Positions 32,544 through 40,119 of a stretch of DNA of 64,000 nt are shown piece after piece (the first letter of the stretch is position 1; the number at the start of each line of letters is the position of its first letter). Below the pieces are notes generated by a model. It was not told the origin of the DNA and did not search any database. It saw nothing but the letters and a program-made list of their open reading frames with translations. The stretch is from Bryobacterales bacterium (GTDB lineage: Bacteria > Acidobacteriota > Terriglobia > Bryobacterales > Bryobacteraceae). The DNA lies in assembly GCA_016716385.1 (NCBI GenBank), contig JADJWL010000002.1:372001-436000 (forward strand). The letters are read 5' to 3'. A program made the translations under genes and the position numbers.

Positions 32544-32954
32544 CTAGATTTCCGGAACGACGAGCACGTCGCCGGGGTGGATCACCGATTTGTCGTCCTT
32601 CAGCTTCCCCGGGTTGGCTTCGATGATCTTCGGGTACAGCGCGCCTTTGCCATAGTGCTGCTGGGCGATTTTCCAGAGGGAGTCGCCCGGCTTGACGGTG
32701 TAGGTCCGCGGCGCCGGGGGCGCGGGCTGCGGCAGGCTTTCGTCGACGGCCAGGTCACAGGAGACGTCAGGCCAGGCGGCATCCACTCGCTTGATTTCGT
32801 CCCAGATCTCGTTCTTGATCTGCTGCGAAGGCGCTGCCCCCTTCATGAACAGCTTGTTGTTGTCGACGTGCAAATTCGACAGTCGCACGCCTCTCTGCTT
32901 GATCATGACGAGGACGGAGTCGTACTTCTTCTTGAGTTCTTCGAAACGATCCAT
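32544..32954 (-). CDS. BON plus LysM domain protein (Kbp/YgaU-like)
   Basis: The ATG at 32954 gives 136 residues. Residues 10-70 (VMIKQRGVRLSNLHVDNNKL, MKGAAPSQQIKNEIWDEIK) resemble a BON domain. After a Pro/Ala linker, residues 85-134 form a LysM domain (YTVKPGDSLWKIAQQHYGKG, NPGKLKDDKSVIHPGDVL). The same domain pair and length occur in the potassium-binding protein Kbp/YgaU. Potassium binding is an inference. There is no signal peptide, so a cytosolic location is expected despite LysM. Confidence 0.82.
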   Translation of the reverse strand: MDRFEELKKKYDSVLVMIKQRGVRLSNLHVDNNKLFMKGAAPSQQIKNEIWDEIKRVDAAWPDVSCDLAVDESLPQPAPPAPRTYTVKPGDSLWKIAQQHYGKGALYPKIIEANPGKLKDDKSVIHPGDVLVVPEI

Positions 32955-33061
32955 AGCATTGATCAGGCTAGCACGCCGTGGACTAGTGCTTTTGCATACT
33001 TCAACCCGGACGCGATCGTGCGCTACAATCTGTCGATGTCTGCGGAGGGTGGATAGGTCCT

Positions 33062-33604
33062 GTGGAGATTCAAGAGATCGGTAAAGCGGTAACAGATTTT
33101 TCACTCCGTCCCGTCGAAGGCGGAGAGCCCCGGGGACTGAGCGAGCTTCTGGCTGGCAAACGCGGCGCGGTTGTCGTGTTCTGGTCAGGAATGTGTTCCC
33201 ACTGTGTGCGTTACGACGCATACTTCAATAACTTCACCGTTCAGCACCCGGACCTGGGATTCGCCGCGATCGCTTCGCGCTTCGGTGAGACTCCGGAACA
33301 GATCCAGGCGGTGCGGACCGAACGGAAACTGACGTTCCCGATTCTGTTCGACCCGGGAGCGGCGGTCGCGAAGGCTTGGTTTACGCAGCAGACGCCACGC
33401 AGTTTTCTGTTCGATGCCAGCCGGACGCTGCTCTACCGCGGCGCCATCGACAACTTCAAGCCCGAGAGCGAACCTGAGTATCAGGTGTACCTCGAACCGG
33501 CCATCGCGCAATTCCTGGCCGGTCAATCACTCACCCGAACGGAGACGGCAAGTTTCGGGTGCGCGATTCAGTCGGTCTACTACATCTTGCCGAATCCCCT
33601 GTAG
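33062..33604 (+). CDS. Redoxin / thioredoxin-like protein
   Basis: This 180-residue protein starts at GTG and has a thioredoxin fold with the CxxC active site CSHC at residues 45-48 and a cis-proline loop QTPRSFLFD. The C-terminus contains TETASFGCAIQ, the GCxI tail typical of redoxin-domain proteins. No signal peptide is visible, so it is probably cytosolic. Such proteins reduce disulphides or peroxides. It is followed by the CRTAC1 gene on the same strand, 14 bases later, indicating a likely operon. Confidence 0.83.
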   Translation: MEIQEIGKAVTDFSLRPVEGGEPRGLSELLAGKRGAVVVFWSGMCSHCVRYDAYFNNFTVQHPDLGFAAIASRFGETPEQIQAVRTERKLTFPILFDPGAAVAKAWFTQQTPRSFLFDASRTLLYRGAIDNFKPESEPEYQVYLEPAIAQFLAGQSLTRTETASFGCAIQSVYYILPNPL

Positions 33605-33618
33605 TGGCGGAACACCCC

Positions 33619-35982
33619 ATGGCAAACGTACTCGATTCACTTTGGAAGATCTCCGCCAACGTAGCTGAAGCCGGCCTGCTGGCGATGGACGCGACATTGA
33701 AGACCGCCCAGTCGAGTCTCGGCTCGCTGGTGGGGCAGAGCGCCCCGGCGGCGCCGACGAGCCCGCCGCTGACCGGTCCGCGCGACATCGATTCGGCCGT
33801 CTCCGAGTTCGCCAACCGGATGGCGCGGATCCTGCGCTACTCCATCCTGGACCGGAAGGACTACACCGGCGCAGCCGAAGAAGTGATCGCCTCGGCGCGC
33901 CACTGCTTCTCCTTTATCGACTTCAGCGATCCCAAGAACGCCATGGTGCCGGCACAGTTGCCGCTGTCGTTCGCCACCCTGATGACCCAGCAGGGGCTGC
34001 GTGCGCTCGCATCGTTCGATGTCGTGGGTGCCGAACGCTATCCGCGCTTCGTCGTCGACGTGGCGGAGATGTTCACCGAGATCCAGTACTTCGTCAGCGT
34101 GCAGTACCCGCAGTTGGTGCAACGTTACAAGGAACGCCTGCAGGCGGTTCCGGGCGACACCAGGGCGCGTATTGAACTGGCCCGCATCCAGATCAAATGC
34201 GGTCTCTACGACGAGGCGATCGCGAATCTCCAGATCGCGGCCAAGGATCCCGGGTTCTACGCCTGGGCGATGCACGAGATGGCCGTGGCGCAGTTCCGCG
34301 GCGGCAGGTACGCCGATGCCTTGCGGAGTGCCGACGCCGCCCTGGCGGCCAAGCCCGACAACCAGCGCATCCGCCTGTGGCTGTGGCACTGCGCCCAGAA
34401 AGCGGGCGGGTATCCGGACACGGTGCCGCCGGAGCGACGGATGACGGTGAAGGCGGGCTATGCCAAGCCCTCGGTTGTCTTCGAGGACATCGCCGCGAAG
34501 GTCGGTCTCGACAAGACGAGTGCGGGACGCGGGCTGGCGGTGTTCGACTACAACAACGACGGCCACCTCGACGTGCTGATCTCGGCCGCGCACGCCGGAT
34601 GCAGCCTGTTCCGCAATAACGGCGACGGCACGTTCACTGACGTCAGCATCGGGTCCGGTATCGACAACTGCGTCAACGGCTTCGTCGTCGCGGTGGGCGA
34701 CTACAACAACGACGGGTTCCAGGACGTCTACATCACCCGGCTGGGCTTCTATCTGGGCGAAGGGGAGTTGTGGCGCAACAACGGCGACGGCACCTTCACC
34801 AACGTGACGGAACAGGCTGGTCTCAAGTGCTGGGGACCGCATTTCGTGGCCACGTGGGCGGACTACGACAACGACGGCTTCCTCGACCTGTTCATCACGA
34901 ACAACCTCGGCGGCATGTTCGACCGCAAGACCCACAATCTGCTGTTCCACAACAATGGCGACGGCACGTTCACCGAAGTGAGCGAAAAGGCCGGCCTGAA
35001 GACCATCTGGCCGACTATCGGCGCCTGCTGGGGCGATTACAACAACGACGGCCTGCCGGACTTGTTCCTGTCGAACGCCATGGGCCGTTCGCAACTCTAC
35101 CGGAACAACGGCGACGGCACCTTTACCGATGTCAGTGAAGAGGCGGGTATTGACGGCTTCTCCATCGGTTCGACATCCTTCTGGTTCGATTTCAATAACG
35201 ACGGCTGGCTCGATATCGTGCAGTTCCAGTGGTCCGACCATGAGGACATGGCCTACACGATGGAGCACGGCGAAGGTCCGCCGGACGGGCGTCCGGCAAA
35301 GCTTTACCGGAACAACGGCGACGGCACGTTCACCGACGTGGGCCGTGAGGTCGGACTGAACGGCTGCTGGGGTACGATGAGCGGCAACGCGGGCGACTTC
35401 AACAACGACGGTTGGCTCGACCTGGTCTTCGGCAACGGCAGTCCGCGCATGGACCGCGTCGAACCACCCATCCTGCACGAGTTCGACGGCCAACGCTTCC
35501 GCAATGTGTCGTTCGCGGCCGGGATGCCGTTTACCGGCAAGGGGCACGGCGGCAACTTCGCCGACCTGATGGGCGACGGGCGTCTCTGCATGCTCATGGC
35601 CAGTGGCGGCGCGTATCCGGGCGACCTGCTCACAACGGGCGTCTTCCAGCCGAAGGAACTGCCCGGCAACTATATCAACATTCGCCTCACCGGCACGAAG
35701 AGCAACCGCGACGCCATCGGAGCGAGGTTGTGCCTCGAAGCCGGCGGGCGCAAGCAGTACCGCGAGATCGGCGGCGGGACGAATTTCGGCTGCCTGCCGT
35801 TCGAGCAGCACTTCGGCCTCGGCAACATCGCCAACATCGAGGCGCTGGAGATTCGCTGGCCCAGCGGGCTGCGGCAACGCCTGGAGAGCCTGCCGGTCAA
35901 CAAGACCATCCGGATTGTCGAAGGCAGCCAGCACTGGGAAGGCGTCTACAAGCACGAATGGACCCAGGTGGCCGCGGACTAG
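33619..35982 (+). CDS. CRTAC1-like FG-GAP/VCBS repeat protein with ASPIC/UnbV domain
   Basis: The ATG at 33619 gives 787 residues. Residues about 150-270 look like TPR helices (ARIQIKCGLYDEAIANLQIA, ALRSADAALAAKPDNQR). Residues about 285-660 contain FG-GAP-like repeats with the calcium-loop pattern DYNNDG, each followed by RNNGDGTFTDV. This pattern recurs five times and is nearly identical at DNA level. The C-terminus (from about 684, NIRLTGTKSNRDAIGARL, EIRWPSGLRQRLESL) is an ASPIC/UnbV domain. No signal peptide is visible, although homologues are normally secreted. Calcium binding is expected. The function is unknown. Confidence 0.86.
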   Translation: MANVLDSLWKISANVAEAGLLAMDATLKTAQSSLGSLVGQSAPAAPTSPPLTGPRDIDSAVSEFANRMARILRYSILDRKDYTGAAEEVIASARHCFSFIDFSDPKNAMVPAQLPLSFATLMTQQGLRALASFDVVGAERYPRFVVDVAEMFTEIQYFVSVQYPQLVQRYKERLQAVPGDTRARIELARIQIKCGLYDEAIANLQIAAKDPGFYAWAMHEMAVAQFRGGRYADALRSADAALAAKPDNQRIRLWLWHCAQKAGGYPDTVPPERRMTVKAGYAKPSVVFEDIAAKVGLDKTSAGRGLAVFDYNNDGHLDVLISAAHAGCSLFRNNGDGTFTDVSIGSGIDNCVNGFVVAVGDYNNDGFQDVYITRLGFYLGEGELWRNNGDGTFTNVTEQAGLKCWGPHFVATWADYDNDGFLDLFITNNLGGMFDRKTHNLLFHNNGDGTFTEVSEKAGLKTIWPTIGACWGDYNNDGLPDLFLSNAMGRSQLYRNNGDGTFTDVSEEAGIDGFSIGSTSFWFDFNNDGWLDIVQFQWSDHEDMAYTMEHGEGPPDGRPAKLYRNNGDGTFTDVGREVGLNGCWGTMSGNAGDFNNDGWLDLVFGNGSPRMDRVEPPILHEFDGQRFRNVSFAAGMPFTGKGHGGNFADLMGDGRLCMLMASGGAYPGDLLTTGVFQPKELPGNYINIRLTGTKSNRDAIGARLCLEAGGRKQYREIGGGTNFGCLPFEQHFGLGNIANIEALEIRWPSGLRQRLESLPVNKTIRIVEGSQHWEGVYKHEWTQVAAD
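34615..35334 (+). repeat. Five copies of a 24-nt repeat encoding NNGDGTFT
   Basis: Near-identical 24-mers begin at 34615, 34777, 34951, 35104 and 35311 inside the CRTAC1-like gene (AACAACGGCGACGGCAC followed by G/C TTCAC). Spacings are 162, 174, 153 and 207 bases, all multiples of three. They correspond to calcium-binding loops of the FG-GAP blades. They could mediate recombination that changes blade number. Confidence 0.85.
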
Positions 35983-36041
35983 ACTGCCTCCATCCGGGAA
36001 TGAATATCGGTTGACGCGCCGCCCGGCGGCCAGCCAAGCTG

Positions 36042-37661
36042 GTGGCAGTGGTACGCGTTCTCTTCATTGTGACTGGCCTGCTGCTCCCCGTTGCCGCGCA
36101 GCAGACACGCCTTCCGGCACGGAGCACGATCGAATCCGGGGTGCGGGTGCGCAATTTGCATGGGGCCGTCCGGGTCCAGGTGGTGCGCGAGCCCAAGGTG
36201 CGCCTCCGCTCGGCGACTCCCGGCCGCCCGCTGCGCGAGGGCGAAATCTCGATCTCCGGAACGGAACTGGTCGAAATCGAGGTGCGGCCCGCCGGGGGCG
36301 GTGCACTCGATGTCGAAGTCGATCTGCCCTACAGGATGGCCATCGCGGTGGAGACGAAGGATGGCGCGGTCGAGCTGTCCGGGCTGCTGGCGCGAGCCGA
36401 TGTCGTCACCATGACCGGGGCGATCCGGCTTGCCGCGCCCTGGGACATCACGCGCTTTCACATTGAAACCCGGCGGCGTCCCGGACGCATCGTCAAGCCC
36501 GAAGATCTGCGGACCGATGAGTCCTTGCGTGGAGCGACGTGGGAACTGCGCGACACGCTCGACAAGAACAAGATCGCCTACGGTAGCCTGGCCGTGATCG
36601 CCGAATTCCCGCCGAGCATCGTTCTATACCCGCACCCGGTTCCGGCGGAATCGCCGGTCAAAATCCCCTGGCACGCGGCAGAACTCGTGGATTCGTTGCT
36701 CAAGCCACCCGCGCGCGAGCAGAATCGCGACAGCGCCGTGTCCGGACAGGATGCGCCGGATGACGCAATTGTTTTCCGTTCCGATGTCCGCATGGTGAAT
36801 CTGACGGTGTCAGTGACCGACGGCGCCGGAAGGCCGGTGTCCGGATTGAACGCAGCCGACTTCTCCGTGGAGGAGGACGGGCGGCCGCAAAGCATCGCCA
36901 ACCTGCAGCCGGCCGAGGAACCCTTCAATCTGGCGATTCTGCTCGACATGAGCGGAAGCACACTCAGCCGCCGGGACGATATGATCGAGGCGGCACGGCG
37001 ATTCGCCGGCATCGCCCGGGACAACGACCGCGTCGCGCTCTACGTTCTCGCACACAGTCTGTTCTGGGAGGTTTCCCCCCTCACTGCCAGCCGCGAGGCG
37101 TTGCTCGCCGAACTCGACCGCCTTCCGGAACTATCCGGCCTTTCGCCGATCTACGACACGATTGTCTCGGCCTACGCCCATGAACTCCACGGCAGACGCG
37201 GCGAACGCAATGCGCTCATCGTGCTCACCGACGGTCTGGACAACCGGCTGTCGGGCGACGAGTTCCTGGCGCCGCCGGGAGTGCCGGTCCGCGCGGGACT
37301 GCCTTCGCAAGTATCGCCCCTGGTGTTCAAGCGGGTGGCCGCCGCGATGGGCAGCCTGCTCTATCCCGTTCTGTTGCAGGAAGCGTACGTCCCGCGGGGA
37401 CCGATGGCGAGAACGATGGCCGCCTCCAACACACTGTTCAAGGAACTGGCGTCGCGCACCGGAGGCCGTGTCTTCACGGCCCAGTCACTCAGCCGCCTCT
37501 ATCCGGTCTACGGACAGGTCGCCGAGGAACTGAGGAGCGTGTACAGCGTCGGCTACTATCCGGCAAACCAGGAGTTCGACGGATCCTGGCGGGCGGTCCG
37601 GGTCCAGGTCAAGCGCCGGGGAGTCACGGTCCGGACGCGCTCCGGCTATCACGCCCAGTAG
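36042..37661 (+). CDS. Secreted VWFA-related domain protein
   Basis: This 539-residue protein starts at GTG (another GTG follows two codons later). It has a signal peptide (VRVLFIVTGLLLPVAAQQ). Residues about 25-220 form an unknown beta-rich region. Residues about 245-280 (VSVTDGAGRPVSGLNAADFS, VEEDGRPQSIANLQ) are the strand region typical of Acidobacteria VWFA-related proteins. The VWA domain follows, with the metal site DMSGS near 302 and a later T/D (VLTDGLDNR). The family occurs in multiple copies in Acidobacteriota and is assumed to bind ligands extracellularly. Role unknown. Confidence 0.85.
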   Translation: MAVVRVLFIVTGLLLPVAAQQTRLPARSTIESGVRVRNLHGAVRVQVVREPKVRLRSATPGRPLREGEISISGTELVEIEVRPAGGGALDVEVDLPYRMAIAVETKDGAVELSGLLARADVVTMTGAIRLAAPWDITRFHIETRRRPGRIVKPEDLRTDESLRGATWELRDTLDKNKIAYGSLAVIAEFPPSIVLYPHPVPAESPVKIPWHAAELVDSLLKPPAREQNRDSAVSGQDAPDDAIVFRSDVRMVNLTVSVTDGAGRPVSGLNAADFSVEEDGRPQSIANLQPAEEPFNLAILLDMSGSTLSRRDDMIEAARRFAGIARDNDRVALYVLAHSLFWEVSPLTASREALLAELDRLPELSGLSPIYDTIVSAYAHELHGRRGERNALIVLTDGLDNRLSGDEFLAPPGVPVRAGLPSQVSPLVFKRVAAAMGSLLYPVLLQEAYVPRGPMARTMAASNTLFKELASRTGGRVFTAQSLSRLYPVYGQVAEELRSVYSVGYYPANQEFDGSWRAVRVQVKRRGVTVRTRSGYHAQ

Positions 37662-37786
37662 CAGCCCGCACCGCCGGTCACGCCGGTTCCTCGCGAAATA
37701 TCGTTTTGATTATCAATAAGTTCCATACTTCCAGGACAATCTTCTGAACAAACCCGGCTGTACTCTTTGGGCAGGAGGGAGTCACA

Positions 37787-38161
37787 GTGTCCAATACCAA
37801 GGACTTTCCGTTTAATCCTGCCCAACTCTCCACCTGGGAACAGGCCCGGGAGCTGGCCAGGAAACTGAGCGAGGGACCCGTCGTGGTCGGCGGCGGCGTG
37901 CTGCCGGAAACAGGAGACCCGAAAACGTCCGGGCTCTATGTGCCGGAATGGCTGGGAGGCCCGGCGCAATTCCCCGAACCTTCCCGTGTCGATTCCGAAG
38001 GGAACAAGCATTTCTTCATTCATTTCCGTTTCCGGAATGGAGCCGAGGGAATGAATGCCGGACTGGTGGCGGACCGCTTCCGGCGGTACCCGACGTCCCC
38101 GGCGTACGTCCTGCGCAGCCTCGCGGACGAAGCGGCTCTGCTGGCCGGAGAACAGCAATAA
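37787..38161 (+). CDS. Unrecognised small protein, first of a two-gene operon
   Basis: The GTG at 37787 is preceded by GGAGG eight bases upstream, giving 124 residues. I do not recognise a family. The middle contains VVVGGGVLPETGDPKTSGLY and a tryptophan-rich PEWLGGPAQFPEP, and later HFFIHFRFRNGAEGMNAGL. There is no signal peptide or membrane segment. The Gly/Pro-rich central segment suggests an extended or mixed fold. It is followed after 13 bases by the second gene, with its own GGAGG. Both have codon usage like neighbours. Confidence 0.7.
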   Translation: MSNTKDFPFNPAQLSTWEQARELARKLSEGPVVVGGGVLPETGDPKTSGLYVPEWLGGPAQFPEPSRVDSEGNKHFFIHFRFRNGAEGMNAGLVADRFRRYPTSPAYVLRSLADEAALLAGEQQ

Positions 38162-38174
38162 CCGGAGGTCCACA

Positions 38175-38759
38175 ATGCCAATTCTCGATCAGATTCACCG
38201 CAGCAACATGGAGCGGCTGCGGGCCGACCACGAACAGGCCAGAGAGGCGGAGCGATCCTCGAGCCTTCAGTCACAACGGTCCCTGAGCATGTTCATCGCC
38301 GACCAATCGCCGCTGAACGCGGCATTTCTGGTAGCCGCCAACGCCGGTTTGGTCGCTGCGCGAGCGGCAGTCGAGCGGACTGAGTTCGCCCTTACCAAAG
38401 AGCGGATTCTCGACCTGCTGCGGCGACAGGATTCGCTCGCATCGACCGGAGTCACCGACTCTGAGTATTACTCCCCGATCCGGGAGCAGGCCTACCGGTC
38501 CCTGGGCTGGAACGACGCGATCTACCACCACGCTCTGGCGGCGGCGAATAACGCCGATTTCCAGCGCCTCGGCGAACAGGGCAAAGTCGCGGAGTTGCTG
38601 CAGTACTTCAACGGCCAGGGAGTTACCCTGCCGGTCTGGGCATGGAAACATCTCCTCAATGAGCATCGTGGCTGGCGCATGCAGTTTGGCCTGTGGTCGG
38701 ATGACCTCGCGGTCACGGCCAGGCGCTGGATCGAGGAAGCTCTGCCCGTCGTCAGTTAA
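38175..38759 (+). CDS. Unrecognised helical protein, second of the two-gene operon
   Basis: The ATG at 38175 is preceded by CGGAGG, giving 194 residues. It is predicted to be mainly helical (HRSNMERLRADHEQAREAER, AAVERTEFALTKERILDLLR) with tryptophan-rich segments such as LPVWAWKHLLNEHRGWRM. No membrane segment, signal peptide or family is recognised. It seems to be cotranscribed with the preceding gene. The region downstream has a hairpin at 38771-38795 that could end the operon. Confidence 0.68.
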   Translation: MPILDQIHRSNMERLRADHEQAREAERSSSLQSQRSLSMFIADQSPLNAAFLVAANAGLVAARAAVERTEFALTKERILDLLRRQDSLASTGVTDSEYYSPIREQAYRSLGWNDAIYHHALAAANNADFQRLGEQGKVAELLQYFNGQGVTLPVWAWKHLLNEHRGWRMQFGLWSDDLAVTARRWIEEALPVVS

Positions 38760-38770
38760 CCGCCTGGGGA

Positions 38771-38795
38771 TGGGCGGGGCATCCGGCCCCGCCCA
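38771..38795 (+). terminator. Strong hairpin after the two-gene operon
   Basis: TGGGCGGGGC (38771-38780) pairs perfectly with GCCCCGCCCA (38786-38795) around a five-base loop. There is no T run after it, so it is a terminator-like hairpin and may be only a structural or mRNA-stabilising element. It separates the operon from the next promoter. Confidence 0.5.
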
Positions 38796-38805
38796 ATACT
38801 CCCTA

Positions 38806-38833
38806 TTGCCGATAGACTAAGTTGTGTTAGAAT
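38806..38833 (+). promoter_or_regulatory. Promoter for the DUF2061 gene
   Basis: TTGCCG (38806-38811) and TAGAAT (38828-38833) with a 16-base spacer match the sigma-70 consensus at four and five of six positions. They lie 22 bases before the DUF2061 start and just after the strong hairpin, which makes a promoter position sensible. Confidence 0.5.
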
Positions 38834-38854
38834 CCGGAGAGCGTAAAGGTCTCG

Positions 38855-39076
38855 ATGGAATCGAACGTCCGCAGCCTCCTGAAGGCGATCAGCTATCGCG
38901 TGTTCGGCTCGGCAACGACAGCGGTCGTCGTGTATTTGCTGAACGGCAATCTCAGTGTCGCCCTGGGAGCCGGCGTCCTGGACGCGTTCGCGAAGATGGG
39001 GCTCTATTTCCTTCACGAGCGCCTCTGGAACCACATCTCCCTGGGCCGTCCGAAGCCTCCGGAATACGAAATCTAG
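38855..39076 (+). CDS. DUF2061 small membrane protein
   Basis: This 73-residue protein starts ATG, with AAAGG six bases upstream. Two hydrophobic stretches (SATTAVVVYLLNG, GAGVLDAFAKMGLYFLHERL) separate after an initial helical motif VRSLLKAISYRVFGS. The opening motif, length and C-terminal RLWNHISLGRPK are characteristic of DUF2061, a family of tiny membrane proteins of unknown role. Its 3' end overlaps the lpxC stop codon by 4 bases (convergent). Confidence 0.85.
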   Translation: MESNVRSLLKAISYRVFGSATTAVVVYLLNGNLSVALGAGVLDAFAKMGLYFLHERLWNHISLGRPKPPEYEI

Positions 39077-39960
39077 GCGGTCACGGCGGCGTATCGTCCG
39101 GTCAGTTGGTCGCAGGTCAGGATTTCGTAAAGAGTCGGGTCCGCCATGATGCGGGACACCAGCGCCACGTGCATGGCGTGTCCGGCGCGCTCCGCGATGA
39201 CGTGCCCGATGAGCGGGCGTCCCAGGAGTGCGAGGTCGCCGATCAGGTCGAGGGCCTTGTGGCGGCAGCATTCGTCCGGGAAGCGGAGTCCTCCTGGGTT
39301 CAGCACCCCATCGCGCGCAAAGCAGACGGCATTCTCGAGAGAAGCACCCCGGATCAGACCCATGTCGCGCATCTTGTCCAACTCGTGCTCGAAGCCGAAG
39401 GTTCGCGCCGGCGCGATGTGGGCGGCATAGGTCTCGGGAGTGACCTCCAGATCGAGTTTCTGCCGTCCTACGAGCGGATGGTCGAAAGACACGTCACAGG
39501 TGAGACGGAACGTCTCGTCAGGGACGATCGAGATCCGTTTCCCGTGATCTTCGACCGTCAGCGGGCGCCGGATGCGGAAATACCGCCGTTTGCGCCGGTA
39601 ATGCCGGATGCCGGACTCCTGGATCATCTCGACAAACGGCTGCCCACTGCCGTCGATGATCGGCACCTCCAGGTTATCGATCTCGACGATCACGTTGTCG
39701 ATGCCCATGCTGTAGAACACGCTGAGCAGGTGCTCGGTGGTTGAGATGAGCACGCCCTGTCGCATCAGGCTCGTGGCGTAGCTGACGCGGGCGACATTGC
39801 GCCAACTGGCTGGAATCGCGAAGTTGTCCAGGTCCGTGCGGACGAAAACGATACCGGTGGAAACAGGAGCTGGACGCAGCCGGATGGAAACAGGCACTCC
39901 CGAATGGAGGCCCACACCGCGCCGCTCCGACGGGCGTTGGAGGGTGGTTTCGAAGGTCAA
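39073..39960 (-). CDS. lpxC: UDP-3-O-acyl-N-acetylglucosamine deacetylase
   Basis: The 295-residue product starts from a TTG (TTG ACC TTC GAA), which is consistent with the family beginning TTLxxxxxxxGVGLHSG. No nearby ATG is in frame. Zinc-site segments are STTEHLLSVFYSMGIDN (first His) and GHVIAERAGHAMHVALV (His pair). It catalyses the committed step of lipid A synthesis, removing acetate from UDP-acyl-GlcNAc. Its presence indicates a lipopolysaccharide-containing Gram-negative envelope. It is divergent from polA across 159 bases that hold an inverted repeat. Confidence 0.93.
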   Translation of the reverse strand: MTFETTLQRPSERRGVGLHSGVPVSIRLRPAPVSTGIVFVRTDLDNFAIPASWRNVARVSYATSLMRQGVLISTTEHLLSVFYSMGIDNVIVEIDNLEVPIIDGSGQPFVEMIQESGIRHYRRKRRYFRIRRPLTVEDHGKRISIVPDETFRLTCDVSFDHPLVGRQKLDLEVTPETYAAHIAPARTFGFEHELDKMRDMGLIRGASLENAVCFARDGVLNPGGLRFPDECCRHKALDLIGDLALLGRPLIGHVIAERAGHAMHVALVSRIMADPTLYEILTCDQLTGRYAAVTA

Positions 39961-40042
39961 TCTGACGATACCCTAATCTGATACTGTAACAGAACCAGGA
40001 GGAAAAGTTAAGTACTTTCTTTGCAAGATCTTGCCGCGACCC

Positions 40043-40066
40043 TGGTGTGGTATTTCGACCACACCA
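40043..40066. repeat. Perfect 9-bp inverted repeat between lpxC and polA
   Basis: TGGTGTGGT (40043-40051) and ACCACACCA (40058-40066) flank the six bases ATTTCG. This is a palindromic element in the region between divergent genes. It could be an operator for a dimeric regulator or a hairpin in the polA leader. It lies 54 bases upstream of the polA start. Confidence 0.5.
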
Positions 40067-40119
40067 CGGCGTCGTTTCGTGGCGTTTCGTCCACTCAAAG
40101 CGGGGTATGATGGTCAGCG

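Noticed and set aside
33637..35955. A 772-codon open frame on the minus strand opposite the CRTAC1-like gene
   Set aside because: It is a mirror of the repeat-containing gene and shows only repetitive VVVV/AVAV text. No domain or ribosome-binding site supports it.
40018..40107. A short plus-strand frame from a TTG after AGGAGG, ending just before polA, as a possible leader peptide
   Set aside because: The spacing from AGGAGG is too long, and there is no attenuator-like structure apart from the palindrome. Not supported as a gene.
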